From an uncultured Porphyromonadaceae bacterium (GTDB lineage Bacteria > Bacteroidota > Bacteroidia > Bacteroidales > Muribaculaceae), in contig CABUWI010000004.1 of NCBI GenBank assembly GCA_902495245.1, forward strand, positions 1 through 64,000: a DNA stretch of 64,000 bases. Reading direction: 5' to 3'. The position numbers were made by a program, and so were the translations under genes. Under the pieces are notes generated by a model. That model was given only the letters and a program-made list of their open reading frames with translations, did no database searches and was not told the origin of the DNA. Of this stretch, positions 51,251 to 60,625 are shown in pieces; position 1 is the first letter of the stretch, and the number at the start of each line of letters is the position of its first letter.

Positions 51251-51371
51251 GAAAAAATGAAAGTGCGCATCTTCACAGACACGCACCTCCCTCATAACCA
51301 AAATTCAAGTATATAATTCTTTGTCTAACAAAACGTCGTGTAGCTATTTTGCTTAGTGTAACATTTTTAAC
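51251..51371 (-). ncRNA. Candidate small RNA between queC and priA
   Basis: A complete minus-strand transcription unit is visible without a gene. A perfect promoter (51376-51406) sets a start near 51371. After about 85 nt comes a hairpin (GTGCG / CGCAC with a 14-nt loop, 51263-51286) followed by the T-rich TTTCATTTTTT. The product would be about 120 nt, just beyond the 3' end of the convergent queC gene. I recognise no known RNA family. Read-through would be antisense to queC. Confidence 0.4.
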
Positions 51372-51375
51372 GATG

Positions 51376-51406
51376 CAAAGTTACAAGATTTCACGCGATA
51401 ACGCAA
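51376..51406 (-). promoter_or_regulatory. Orphan minus-strand promoter
   Basis: TTG (complement of 51404-51406), exactly 20 bp, TAACTTTG (51376-51383). It points toward the 3' end of queC, where no minus-strand gene exists. Confidence 0.7.
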
Positions 51407-51477
51407 ATTTATATAGCTAAAAAGCGTTAATTCAGATTGTTAAACGAATTTTTAATTAAATTTATCTAAATATATAC

Positions 51478-53943
51478 TTGAACTACATCGAGGTCATAGT
51501 CCCGCTTCCGCTCAACGCCGTTTTCACCTATTCGGCCGAAGATTCGATGTACAGCCGGCTGCATGTCGGCTCGCGGGTCGTCGTGCCCTTCGGCCGACGC
51601 AAGTTCTACACGGCCATAGTACGCAATCTAACCGCCGCCAAGCCCGAGGGCTACGAGGTCAAGGAAATCGAGCGTGTGCTCGACCCGGCCGACGAACCCA
51701 CGCTGATTCACCCGCAACTGAAATTCTGGGACTGGATTGCCGACTATTACCTCTGCACCATAGGGGACGTAATGGCGGCAGCATTGCCGGCGGGACTGAA
51801 GCTCGAAAGCGAGACCTTCGTCGAAATCGCGTCTGACGCCGACAGCACCGAACTTGAGCAGCTTGCCGACGACGAAGCCATCATGCTCCAGACGCTCGCC
51901 CACAACGGGCGCCTCTCGCTGGGCGAACTCGTAAAGAAATCGGGACTGACGGCCAACCCCGAGCGAACGCTCACGCGCCTGATTGACCGCGGCCTCGCAA
52001 CAGTGTCAGAGAAGGTGCTTGAACGATACCGCGCGCTGAGGCAGACAGTCGTCTGCCTGCCGCCCGAAGCCTCGACGCCGGGCTGGCGCGCGGCCGCATT
52101 CGCGCTCACCAAGGGCGCGGCCAAGCAGGAGCATCTGCTGCTCACGGCGCTGCAGCTCGCCGGGAAAGGCTCGGAGATTGACCGGGCCGCGCTGCTCGAA
52201 AAGAGCGGCTGCTCGCCGGCCATTCTGAAAGCCGTGGCCGACAAAGGCATTGTCCGCATCGAAAAGCGCGAAATCAACCGCTTCGCCATGCCGAAAGGCA
52301 TGGAAACCGTCGGCCTCCCCACCCTCTCCGACGCCCAGCGCCGCGCCCTTGACGGCATCATAGAAAGCTGGACATCGGGCCGCATGAACGTTACGCTGCT
52401 GCGCGGCGTAACCTCAAGCGGTAAGACCGAAGTCTACATTCACCTTATCAGCCGCGCAATCAACGACGGCCGTCAGGTGCTGTTTCTCGTGCCCGAAATA
52501 GCGTTGACGACTCAGCTGACGCGGCGGCTTCAGCGTGTTTTCGGCGCCAAGGTCATCGTCTATCACAGCAAATTCACCGACAACGAGCGTGTTGACATCT
52601 GGCGCCGGGTCAGGCAGTCGGCCGAGCCGTGCGTCATTGTCGGCGCGCGCTCGTCAATCTTCCTGCCGTTCAGCAATCTGGGTCTCGTCATTGTTGACGA
52701 AGAACATGAACCGAGCTACAAGCAGTTTGACCCCGCACCCCGCTATAATGCCCGCGACTGCGCCATTGTCCTTGCCCGGCTCCACGGCGCCAGGACCCTG
52801 CTTGGCAGTGCATCGCCGGCAATCGAGACCTACAGCAAAGCCCGCGAGGGACGCTACGGCCTGGTCGAGCTCACCGAACGCTACGGCGGCATCAAACTGC
52901 CTGAAATCGAAGTTGTCGACATGAAACGCGAATGGAAGAAAGGTCTCGGCGACTTTCCGCTGGCTTCGGACGTGAAATCGCAGATTGAAGCCTCGCTGGC
53001 CGCCGGCAATCAGGCAATCATCTTCCACAACCGCCGCGGCTTCGCGCCGATGGCGCGATGCCGTCAGTGTGCCTACGTGCCCAAGTGCGAGCACTGCGAC
53101 GTGTCGCTCACCTACCACCGCCACGCCGACAGGCTCATATGCCACTATTGCGGCGCTGAATACCGCCTGCCGCAGATATGCCCGGTGTGCGGCGAGCCGG
53201 CCATTGAAATCATAGGCTACGGCACGGAGAAAATTGAAGAAGTAATCGAACAGACCTTCCCCGACAAAAAAGTGCTGCGCATGGACCTCGACACCACGCG
53301 CAACAAAGAGGGCTATCAGGAAATAATCAACGCCTTCTCGGCCCGTAAAGCCGACATTCTTGTGGGCACGCAGATGGTTACCAAAGGGCTCGACTTCGAC
53401 GGCGTCAACATCGTTGGCGTGCTGAGCGCCGACACGCTCATCAACCTGCCCGACTTCCGTTCGGCCGAACGAGCGTTCAACATGCTGCTGCAGGTTGCCG
53501 GACGCGCCGGCCGACGCGAAACTCCCGGCAAAGTCATCATTCAGACCGCCAGGCCCGAGCACCCCGTAATCGAATTCGTCAAGAACCACGACTATACGAG
53601 CTTCTACGCCCGTGAGCTTGAAGAGCGGCGCGAACGCTTCTACCCGCCCTTTACCCGCATGGTGTTCATCTATCTCAAACATCGCGACGAGTCGACGCTC
53701 GCCGCCGTGGCCGAGCAATACGGCTCGCGGCTCAAGGCGCTGCTCGGGCGCCGCGTCAGCGGACCGGACAAGCCGCCCGTGGGCCGCATTCAGTCGCTCT
53801 ACATTCGACGCTTCATGCTCAAAATCGAGGTAGGCGCCTCCATGGTCCGCGTAAAGGAATTGCTGCGCAAGCTCTTCGTCGAGATGCACGACTCGCGGCT
53901 CATGCAGGGCACAACCGTCTACTACGACGTTGACCCCGCCTGA
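51478..53943 (+). CDS. priA: Primosomal replication protein N' (helicase)
   Basis: The protein has 821 residues with a TTG start; NYIEVIVPLPLNAVFTYS is the expected N-terminus and no in-frame ATG lies upstream. Walker A is GVTSSGKTE, Walker B IVDEEHEPS. An eight-Cys zinc region lies between the helicase lobes (CRQC, CEHC, CHYC, CPVC). The end has the GTQMVTKGLDFDGV and QVAGRAGRRETPG motifs. It restarts stalled replication forks. Confidence 0.96.
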   Translation: MNYIEVIVPLPLNAVFTYSAEDSMYSRLHVGSRVVVPFGRRKFYTAIVRNLTAAKPEGYEVKEIERVLDPADEPTLIHPQLKFWDWIADYYLCTIGDVMAAALPAGLKLESETFVEIASDADSTELEQLADDEAIMLQTLAHNGRLSLGELVKKSGLTANPERTLTRLIDRGLATVSEKVLERYRALRQTVVCLPPEASTPGWRAAAFALTKGAAKQEHLLLTALQLAGKGSEIDRAALLEKSGCSPAILKAVADKGIVRIEKREINRFAMPKGMETVGLPTLSDAQRRALDGIIESWTSGRMNVTLLRGVTSSGKTEVYIHLISRAINDGRQVLFLVPEIALTTQLTRRLQRVFGAKVIVYHSKFTDNERVDIWRRVRQSAEPCVIVGARSSIFLPFSNLGLVIVDEEHEPSYKQFDPAPRYNARDCAIVLARLHGARTLLGSASPAIETYSKAREGRYGLVELTERYGGIKLPEIEVVDMKREWKKGLGDFPLASDVKSQIEASLAAGNQAIIFHNRRGFAPMARCRQCAYVPKCEHCDVSLTYHRHADRLICHYCGAEYRLPQICPVCGEPAIEIIGYGTEKIEEVIEQTFPDKKVLRMDLDTTRNKEGYQEIINAFSARKADILVGTQMVTKGLDFDGVNIVGVLSADTLINLPDFRSAERAFNMLLQVAGRAGRRETPGKVIIQTARPEHPVIEFVKNHDYTSFYARELEERRERFYPPFTRMVFIYLKHRDESTLAAVAEQYGSRLKALLGRRVSGPDKPPVGRIQSLYIRRFMLKIEVGASMVRVKELLRKLFVEMHDSRLMQGTTVYYDVDPA

Positions 53944-53945
53944 GA

Positions 53946-53977
53946 TTTGCATAATAGTGATAAAAGGTGTAAATTTG
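53946..53977 (+). promoter_or_regulatory. Promoter of the endonuclease I gene
   Basis: TTTG (53946-53949), 20 bp, TAAATTTG (53970-53977), directly after the priA stop codon. Start near 53982, so the ATG at 54010 is used. Confidence 0.8.
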
Positions 53978-54009
53978 CATACACAATTCATTTATTACCA
54001 ATCTTCGCA

Positions 54010-55761
54010 ATGAAACAATGCTACATAATCACAGCGGCAGCATCATTAGTTATGTCGCTGACTGTCAGCGCCGCCGAGCGCACGATTCCGGCAGGCTACT
54101 ACAACCGGCTCGACGGCAAGAACGCCGCCGCGCTGAAATCGGCCGCTTCGTCGGCGGTTTATGACCACGAAATCATCAGCTACGGCGACAACACCTGGGC
54201 CGCCTTCAAGTCGACCGACTGCCGCACAATCGACGGCGTAGACTACTGGTGGGACATGTATTCAAACAATCTGGTGCGCATCAGCAGCGGCCACGGCGGC
54301 ATGAACATCGAGCACTCCGTGGCAAACTCATGGTGGGACGGCGTGAAAAACGCCGCATACAAAGACCTGCACCACCTCAATCCGTCTGACGCCACCGCAA
54401 ACAACCGCAAAGGCAACTTTCCGCTCGGAATAGTTGAAAACGTTAAATGGGAAAACGGAGTTACATTCGTCGGCACCCCTGCCGGCGAATCTGGTGGTTC
54501 GTCAAGCGTCTATGAACCTTGCGACGAATATAAAGGCGACTTTGCCCGCGTGTTCTTCTACATCTTCACCTGCTACGAAAACATGAAGTGGGGCACACGC
54601 TTCACCTGGATGTATAACGAGGGTCAGACCTACCCCATGTTCAAGCCCTGGGCCTATAACCTGCTGCTTGAATGGAGCCGCGAAGACCCCGTGAGCCAGA
54701 AGGAGATTGACCGCAACGAGGCCATCTACAAGATTCAGCGCAACCGCAACCCGTTCATCGACTTTCCCGGCCTTGAAGAATACATCTGGGGCACACGCTC
54801 AGACGAGCCCTTCGTTCTTGCCGACCACATCAACGGCGAACCTATCGACCCCGACCCGGATCCCGATGACCCCACTCCGCCCGTAACCAAAGACGGCGTG
54901 CTGTCAACTCCGGCCGACAATGCCACCGTTGACTTCGGCGAGACTGTAGCCGGCATGGAGTCGACATATAAGCTCGTCTTCAAAGGCGAGAACCTCGATG
55001 AAACCAAAGCCATGGAACTGCTGATTTCAGACATGGACGGCAGCACCGGCGCCGCACTGTTCTCGTTTGACGGCCAGCCGAAGCTCTCGGTCAGCACCGC
55101 CATGGTCAACTCTGAAGACGGCCTGACCGTTACCGTCAACTACCGCCCGAAGTCAACCGGCGAGCACACCACCCACCTCATTGCGCGCCGCGGCGGCCTG
55201 AAGTCGCCCATCAGCCTCACCCTGCGCGGCACGTCTGTAGCCCAACCCGTGCTCACCGCCCCCGTGGCACTGCCCGCAACCGACATCACCGAAAACTCTT
55301 ACACGGCCAACTGGCTGCCGGCCGAGGGCGAAGACGTGGACTACTTCGTAATAAACCGCACGAGCTATGTCGACGGCACCGCGACCACCGACCGTATTGA
55401 AGTTGACAGCGACGCCGTAAGCTACGAAATCACCGACTTCTGCGGCTCTGAGAGCTACACCGTGCAGAGCGTGCGCCTTGGCGTCATATCGCCCGAGAGC
55501 AACGCCGTGAGCGTTACACCCACCTCAATCACAGGCGTTAACGGCGCCGCGCGTTTCGGCCTGACCCCGACGGCCGACGGCGTGATGCTGACATGCCCCG
55601 GAACCATTGCCCGCATCGACATCTACGAGCCGTCGGGCCGCATGGTAAAGACCGTTTCCGACGCCGCCAACGGCGACGTAATCACGCTCGCTCCGGGCCT
55701 CTACATTTTCCGCGCGTCAGGCGTCGCCTCGCCGCTGAAAGTGATTGTCGGCACCCGCTGA
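54010..55761 (+). CDS. Secreted endonuclease I with Ig-like, FN3 and sorting domains
   Basis: The protein has 583 residues. The signal peptide ends at VSAAE. Residues about 30-280 are endonuclease I, with INIEHSV-type catalytic His (NIEHSVANSWW), LHHLNPSDATANNRKGN and VPLG-like contacts. An Asp/Pro-rich linker (DPDPDPDDPTPP) leads to an ASPM-SPD2-Hydin-like Ig domain, an FN3-like domain (TDITENSYTANWLPA) and a C-terminal sorting-like beta domain (RIDIYEPSGRMVKTV, LAPGLYIFRASG). It probably digests extracellular DNA at the surface or outside the cell. Confidence 0.9.
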   Translation: MKQCYIITAAASLVMSLTVSAAERTIPAGYYNRLDGKNAAALKSAASSAVYDHEIISYGDNTWAAFKSTDCRTIDGVDYWWDMYSNNLVRISSGHGGMNIEHSVANSWWDGVKNAAYKDLHHLNPSDATANNRKGNFPLGIVENVKWENGVTFVGTPAGESGGSSSVYEPCDEYKGDFARVFFYIFTCYENMKWGTRFTWMYNEGQTYPMFKPWAYNLLLEWSREDPVSQKEIDRNEAIYKIQRNRNPFIDFPGLEEYIWGTRSDEPFVLADHINGEPIDPDPDPDDPTPPVTKDGVLSTPADNATVDFGETVAGMESTYKLVFKGENLDETKAMELLISDMDGSTGAALFSFDGQPKLSVSTAMVNSEDGLTVTVNYRPKSTGEHTTHLIARRGGLKSPISLTLRGTSVAQPVLTAPVALPATDITENSYTANWLPAEGEDVDYFVINRTSYVDGTATTDRIEVDSDAVSYEITDFCGSESYTVQSVRLGVISPESNAVSVTPTSITGVNGAARFGLTPTADGVMLTCPGTIARIDIYEPSGRMVKTVSDAANGDVITLAPGLYIFRASGVASPLKVIVGTR

Positions 55762-55783
55762 TTCATACACTGATATCCAACCG

Positions 55784-55818
55784 ACGGAGACCGCTTTCGG
55801 GCAGTCTCCGTTTTTTTT
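55784..55818 (+). terminator. Terminator after endonuclease I
   Basis: A stem of 7-8 bp (CGGAGAC / GTCTCCG) is followed by eight T residues. Confidence 0.85.
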
Positions 55819-55852
55819 GACAATTGGTGTGCGTAAAGTCGCGAAAAATGCG

Positions 55853-55860
55853 TAAATTTG
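55853..55860 (+). promoter_or_regulatory. -7 box of the pyrB operon
   Basis: TAAATTTG lies 33 bp before the pyrB ATG at 55894. The -33 TTG is at a longer-than-usual spacing. Confidence 0.5.
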
Positions 55861-55893
55861 CAGAAACTTTTCAACCGTCTACTGTTTCAAATC

Positions 55894-56817
55894 ATGGAAC
55901 AAAAAAGCCTCGTTTCAATCGACAATCTCTCAAAAGAGGAGATTCTCAAGATTTTGCGCACAGCTCAGTACTTCGAGCAGCACCCCAATCAGAAAATTCT
56001 TGACGGCCGCATCGTGGCCACCCTGTTTTTCGAACCGTCAACGCGCACGCGCCTCAGTTTCGAAACCGCCGTTCAACGCCTCGGCGGCCGCGTAATCGGT
56101 TTTTCAGACCCGGCGGCTACCTCGACGTCGAAGGGCGAGACACTGAAAGACACTATAAAGATGGTGAGCAACTATGCCGACCTCATCGTCATGCGCCACT
56201 ACCTTGAAGGCGCCGCGCAATACGCCACCGAGGTTACGAACATACCCATAGTCAACGCAGGCGACGGCGCCAACCAGCACCCCTCGCAGACCCTGCTCGA
56301 CCTCTATTCGCTCTACAAGACGCAGGGAACGCTCGAAAACCTGACCATCACCATGGTGGGCGACCTGAAATACGGCCGCACGGTCCACTCGCTGCTCATG
56401 GCCATGCGCCACTTCAATCCGACATTCCGCTTCGTGGCATGCCCCGAATTGCAGATGCCCGAAGTCTACCGTCAGTTCTGCATAAAAAACAACATTCCGT
56501 TCACCGAGCACACCGACTTCAATCAGGCGGTGATTGACACGAGCGACATCATCTACATGACCCGCGTGCAGCGCGAGCGCTTCACCGACATCATGGAGTA
56601 TGAAAGCGTCAAAGACCTCTACACCCTGCGCAACTCGATGCTGGCCACCTCGCGCCCGAACCTGCGCATTCTCCACCCGCTGCCCCGTGTCAACGAAATT
56701 GACCGCGACGTAGACGAGAACCCGAAAGCCTACTACTTCCAGCAGGCGGGCAACGGCCTCTTTGCCCGTCAGGCCATTATCTGCCGCGCCCTCGGAGTGG
56801 AAGTTCCCGTAGAATAA
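55894..56817 (+). CDS. pyrB: Aspartate carbamoyltransferase, catalytic subunit
   Basis: The protein has 307 residues from MEQKSLVSI. Carbamoyl-phosphate motif FFEPSTRTRLSFE, the swinging loop with SKGETLKDT, NAGDGANQHPSQTLLDL, and HPLPRVNEID at the end. It makes carbamoyl-aspartate in pyrimidine synthesis. The -7 box overlaps the longer frame, so this ATG is preferred. The regulatory subunit follows 27 bp downstream. Confidence 0.97.
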   Translation: MEQKSLVSIDNLSKEEILKILRTAQYFEQHPNQKILDGRIVATLFFEPSTRTRLSFETAVQRLGGRVIGFSDPAATSTSKGETLKDTIKMVSNYADLIVMRHYLEGAAQYATEVTNIPIVNAGDGANQHPSQTLLDLYSLYKTQGTLENLTITMVGDLKYGRTVHSLLMAMRHFNPTFRFVACPELQMPEVYRQFCIKNNIPFTEHTDFNQAVIDTSDIIYMTRVQRERFTDIMEYESVKDLYTLRNSMLATSRPNLRILHPLPRVNEIDRDVDENPKAYYFQQAGNGLFARQAIICRALGVEVPVE

Positions 56818-56844
56818 CCCCAACCTCTCTTTTCATCAGCCGCA

Positions 56845-57285
56845 ATGAATACAGAAAAAAAAGAACTGGCCGTAGCCGCCCTGCGCTCGGGCACCGTGAT
56901 TGACCATATCCCCGCCGACGTGCTTTTTGAAGTTGCGCGCCTGCTGCAGATTGAAAACAGCGATGTGCAGCTCACCATCGGCAACAACCTGCCCAGTCGC
57001 CGACTGGGACGCAAAGGCATAATCAAGGTGGCCGACACCACGTTTCCCGAGGCCGTCCTGAACCGCATAGCCCTGCTCGCGCCCGAAGCCAACGTCAACG
57101 TCATCGAGAACTATGAGGTGGTTGACAAACACCGCGTCGAGCTGCCCGACACGCTGGTCAACGTTGTCAAATGCAACAACCCCAAGTGCATCACCAACAA
57201 CGAACCGATGGCCACGCGCTTCATCGTCATAGACCGTAACCCCGTCAAGATTCGCTGCAGCTATTGCGGCCATACCAGGCAATGA
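56845..57285 (+). CDS. pyrI: Aspartate carbamoyltransferase, regulatory subunit
   Basis: The protein has 146 residues. Allosteric domain with GTVIDHIPADVLFEVARLLQ and NLPSRRLGRKGIIKV; zinc domain with CNNPKC and CSYC ligands. It binds ATP/CTP/UTP and controls PyrB. Its stop overlaps the flavin reductase ATG by 4 bp. Confidence 0.97.
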   Translation: MNTEKKELAVAALRSGTVIDHIPADVLFEVARLLQIENSDVQLTIGNNLPSRRLGRKGIIKVADTTFPEAVLNRIALLAPEANVNVIENYEVVDKHRVELPDTLVNVVKCNNPKCITNNEPMATRFIVIDRNPVKIRCSYCGHTRQ

Positions 57286-57857
57286 GGCAACAATGGCGTC
57301 CGGGCACGATGGTCTACCCCGTTCCGGCAGCCCTGGTGAGCTGCGGCGAGTCGGTAGAACAGAGCAACCTGCTAACGGTTGCCTGGACCGGCACGGTCTG
57401 CTCCGACCCGGCAATGCTCTACATCTCCGTGCGTCGCGAACGCTTCAGCTATGACATCATTCGCCGCACGATGGAGTTCACGCTCAACCTGACCACCGAA
57501 GCCCTGGCCGCAGCCACCGACCGCTGCGGTGTCATCTCGGGCCGCGACCGCGACAAGTGGGCTGAAAACGGCCTGACCCCGATGCCGGGTGTGAAAGTGA
57601 GCTGCCCCTATGTAAAGGAGTCGCCGCTGAGCATCGAGTGCCGCGTGAGGTCAATCGTTCCGCTGGGCTCACACGACATGTTTCTGGCCGAAGTGGTCAA
57701 CGTGCTGGCCGATGACCGATACATCGACCCGCAGACAGGCGCTTTCAGCCTCGCCGATGCCGGACTCATGGCCTACGCCCACGGCGGATATTACGCCCTG
57801 GGCCGCAAAATAGGCAAGTTCGGATTCTCGGTCGAGAAGAATAAAAAGAAGAAATAA
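57282..57857 (+). CDS. Flavin reductase-family protein
   Basis: The protein has 191 residues from MRQQWRPGTM, overlapping pyrI. It has the FMN-binding split-barrel pattern SVEQSNLLTVAWTGTVCSDPAMLYISVRR and FTLNLTTEAL. Reduces flavins or carries FMN for another enzyme. The basic C-terminus (VEKNKKKK) is notable. Located in the pyrBI-glyA transcript. Confidence 0.88.
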   Translation: MRQQWRPGTMVYPVPAALVSCGESVEQSNLLTVAWTGTVCSDPAMLYISVRRERFSYDIIRRTMEFTLNLTTEALAAATDRCGVISGRDRDKWAENGLTPMPGVKVSCPYVKESPLSIECRVRSIVPLGSHDMFLAEVVNVLADDRYIDPQTGAFSLADAGLMAYAHGGYYALGRKIGKFGFSVEKNKKKK

Positions 57858-57892
57858 ACTACATTACCAACCAAATACACTTTTGATTCATA

Positions 57893-59173
57893 ATGGAAAG
57901 AGACGTTGAAATTTTCGACATTATCGAACAGGAAAACATTCGCCAGCACAAAGGCATCGAGCTGATTGCCTCCGAAAACTTTGTGAGCGACCAGGTCATG
58001 CAGGCCATGGGCTCGTGCCTGACCAACAAATATGCCGAGGGCTATCCGGGCCACCGCTACTATGGCGGCTGCGAGGTCGTCGACAAAGCCGAACAGCTGG
58101 CAATCAACCGCGTGTGCCGTCTTTTCGGTGCCGAATATGCCAACGTCCAGCCCCACTCGGGCGCACAGGCAAACATGGCCGTGTTCATGACCTGCCTCAA
58201 CCCCGGCGACAAGTTCCTCGGCCTCAACCTGAGCCACGGCGGCCACCTGAGCCACGGCAGCCCCGTGAACTTCAGCGGCCTGATGTATCAGGCTCTCGAA
58301 TATAACGTGCGCGAGGAAGACGGCCTCATCGACTACGAACAGATGGAAGAAGTGGCACGCCGCGAGCGTCCGAAACTGATTGTCGGCGGCGCTTCGGCCT
58401 ACTGCCGCGAGTGGGATTACGCACGCATGCGTCGTCTGGCCGACGAAATCGGCGCCATTCTGATGATTGACATGGCTCACCCCGCCGGACTCATCGCCGC
58501 CGGCGAACTCGACAACCCCGTCAAGCATGCCCACATCGTAACCTCGACCACCCACAAGACCCTGCGCGGCCCGCGCGGCGGCCTGATTCTGATGGGCAAG
58601 GACTTCCCCAACCCCTGGGGCAAGACAACGCCCAAGGGCGAAGTCAAAATGATGTCAGCACTGCTCAACAGCGCCGTCTTCCCCGGCGCCCAGGGCGGCC
58701 CGCTCGAGCACGTTATCGCCGCCAAGGCCGTTGCCTTCGGCGAGGCTCTCTCGCCCGAGTTTAAGGAATATGCCAAGCAGGTGCGCAAAAACGCCAAAGC
58801 CATGGCCGAAGCCCTGGTCAAGCGCGGCTACAAGCTCATCAGCGGCGGCACCGACAACCACTGCATACTCATTGACCTGCGCACAAAGTTCCCCGAACTG
58901 ACCGGCAAGGTGGCCGAACGCGTGCTCGTCGAAGCCGACATCACGGCCAACAAGAACATGGTGCCCTTCGATTCGCGTTCGCCCTTCCAGACGTCGGGCA
59001 TTCGCCTCGGCACACCGGCAATCACCACCCGCGGCGTCAAAGAAGACAAGATGGACTATATTGTCGAGCTCATCGACACCGTGCTGACCAACGCCGACAA
59101 GCCCGAGGTCATTGCCGACGTGCGCGCCAAGGTGAACGCCATGATGGCCGCCTACCCCATCTTCGCATACTGA
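57893..59173 (+). CDS. glyA: Serine hydroxymethyltransferase
   Basis: The protein has 426 residues. Early motif KGIELIASENFVS, then the PLP-binding lysine in TSTTHKTLRGPRGG, with SGAQANMAVF and GTPAITTRG conserved. It converts serine and tetrahydrofolate to glycine and methylene-THF. 35 bp after the flavin reductase, 19 bp before the cardiolipin synthase gene. Confidence 0.97.
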   Translation: MERDVEIFDIIEQENIRQHKGIELIASENFVSDQVMQAMGSCLTNKYAEGYPGHRYYGGCEVVDKAEQLAINRVCRLFGAEYANVQPHSGAQANMAVFMTCLNPGDKFLGLNLSHGGHLSHGSPVNFSGLMYQALEYNVREEDGLIDYEQMEEVARRERPKLIVGGASAYCREWDYARMRRLADEIGAILMIDMAHPAGLIAAGELDNPVKHAHIVTSTTHKTLRGPRGGLILMGKDFPNPWGKTTPKGEVKMMSALLNSAVFPGAQGGPLEHVIAAKAVAFGEALSPEFKEYAKQVRKNAKAMAEALVKRGYKLISGGTDNHCILIDLRTKFPELTGKVAERVLVEADITANKNMVPFDSRSPFQTSGIRLGTPAITTRGVKEDKMDYIVELIDTVLTNADKPEVIADVRAKVNAMMAAYPIFAY

Positions 59174-59192
59174 AAACGTTAAGACCGAACAG

Positions 59193-60623
59193 ATGGAATT
59201 CTGGGACTACCTGCATCAACCCTGGCTCTACGCCACGCTGACGGCAACCTACGTCCTGTCCATCATCACGGTCATCGTCGTCATTCTTGGTGAGAACCGT
59301 AACCCGGTCAAGTCGTTGGCCTGGGTTACGATTCTCATTCTTCTGCCGGCCGTGGGGCTCGTGCTTTACTTCTTTTTCGGCCGCAACATCAAGAACAAGC
59401 GCATGATTTCGCGGCGCAACAAACGCCGCCTGCGCAAATCGGTCAAGACGCCCGGAATCTGCAAGAATCCGCGCGATTTGCCCGACCGCAGCCGCCAGCT
59501 CGTCAAGCTGGCCAACGGGCTCACAGGCGCGCCCTACTATCCCGGCAACTCCCTGACTGTTTTCAGCGACGGCGCCGACAAATTCGAGGCACTGAAGGCC
59601 GACATCGCCGCCGCACGCAAGTCAGTCAACCTGCAATATTACATCTTCGAAAATGACACCATCGGGCGCGAAATCGCCGCGCTGCTGATGCAAAAAGCAT
59701 CGGAGGGAGTGAAAATAAGGGTGATTTACGACCACGTCGGCTCCGTCCATGTCAGTTCAAACTTTTTCCGCAATATGCGCCGCGCAGGCGTCGAGGCATA
59801 TCCGTTTTTCAAGGTAGCCTTCATTCCGCTCGCCTCGAAAGTCAACTGGCGTAACCACCGCAAAATGGTCATCATTGACGGCGCGATAGGCTACATCGGA
59901 GGCATGAACATCGCCGACCGCTATATTGACGGCGGCCGCTTTGACCTGTGGCGCGACTGCCACGTCAGGCTGACCGGACCGGCCGTTGCATCGCTGCAAT
60001 ATTCATTTGCACGCGACTGGAACTTCATGGGCCGCGAGCTGCTCGAAGAGCAACCCGACGCCGCGCCCGCGGGCAACGTCGGCATTCAGACCGTTACCGG
60101 CGGCCCCATGAGCCAGTGGAACAACATGGCTCACCTGTTTTTGCAGGCAATTTCAACGGCAAAAACGCGCGTGTGGCTCCAGACCCCATACTTCATGCCG
60201 CCCGAACACATGCTGCAGGCGCTGCAAAACGCGGCGCTTTCGGGAGTTGACGTGCGCATCATGCTGCCGCGACGCAGCGACTCGCTGATACTCTCGCTGG
60301 CCTCGCGCAGCTACTTCACGGAAATAGTGCGCGCCGGCGTGAAAATCTATCTTTTCGAAGCCGGAATGCTCCACAGCAAGGTGCTGATTATCGACGACGA
60401 CATCTCGTCTATTGGCTCCACCAACTTCGATTTCCGTTCGTTTGAACATAACTTTGAGGGCAACCTGATGATATATTCGGCCGAGACCAACGCCGAGCTG
60501 CAACGCATCTTTCTCGCCGACCAGACAAAGTCAACGCGCATTCGCCCCGAAAAATGGAAAAAGCGCCCGCTGAGCCAGCGCGCGCTCGAGTCGATTCTCC
60601 GCCTTCTCTCCCCGATTCTCTGA
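59193..60623 (+). CDS. cls: Cardiolipin synthase
   Basis: The protein has 476 residues. Two N-terminal TM segments are followed by two phospholipase-D HKD motifs (NHRKMVIIDGAIGYIGGMN and HSKVLIIDDDISSIGSTNFD). It condenses phosphatidylglycerol molecules to cardiolipin at the inner membrane. Converges with the lipoprotein gene 2 bp away. Confidence 0.95.
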   Translation: MEFWDYLHQPWLYATLTATYVLSIITVIVVILGENRNPVKSLAWVTILILLPAVGLVLYFFFGRNIKNKRMISRRNKRRLRKSVKTPGICKNPRDLPDRSRQLVKLANGLTGAPYYPGNSLTVFSDGADKFEALKADIAAARKSVNLQYYIFENDTIGREIAALLMQKASEGVKIRVIYDHVGSVHVSSNFFRNMRRAGVEAYPFFKVAFIPLASKVNWRNHRKMVIIDGAIGYIGGMNIADRYIDGGRFDLWRDCHVRLTGPAVASLQYSFARDWNFMGRELLEEQPDAAPAGNVGIQTVTGGPMSQWNNMAHLFLQAISTAKTRVWLQTPYFMPPEHMLQALQNAALSGVDVRIMLPRRSDSLILSLASRSYFTEIVRAGVKIYLFEAGMLHSKVLIIDDDISSIGSTNFDFRSFEHNFEGNLMIYSAETNAELQRIFLADQTKSTRIRPEKWKKRPLSQRALESILRLLSPIL

Positions 60624-60625
60624 TG

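Noticed and set aside
51258..51317. Short plus-strand frame beginning MKVRIFTDTHLPH after queC
   Set aside because: It resembles the start of a phosphoesterase but stops after 19 codons; it overlaps the candidate sRNA terminator and is probably chance.
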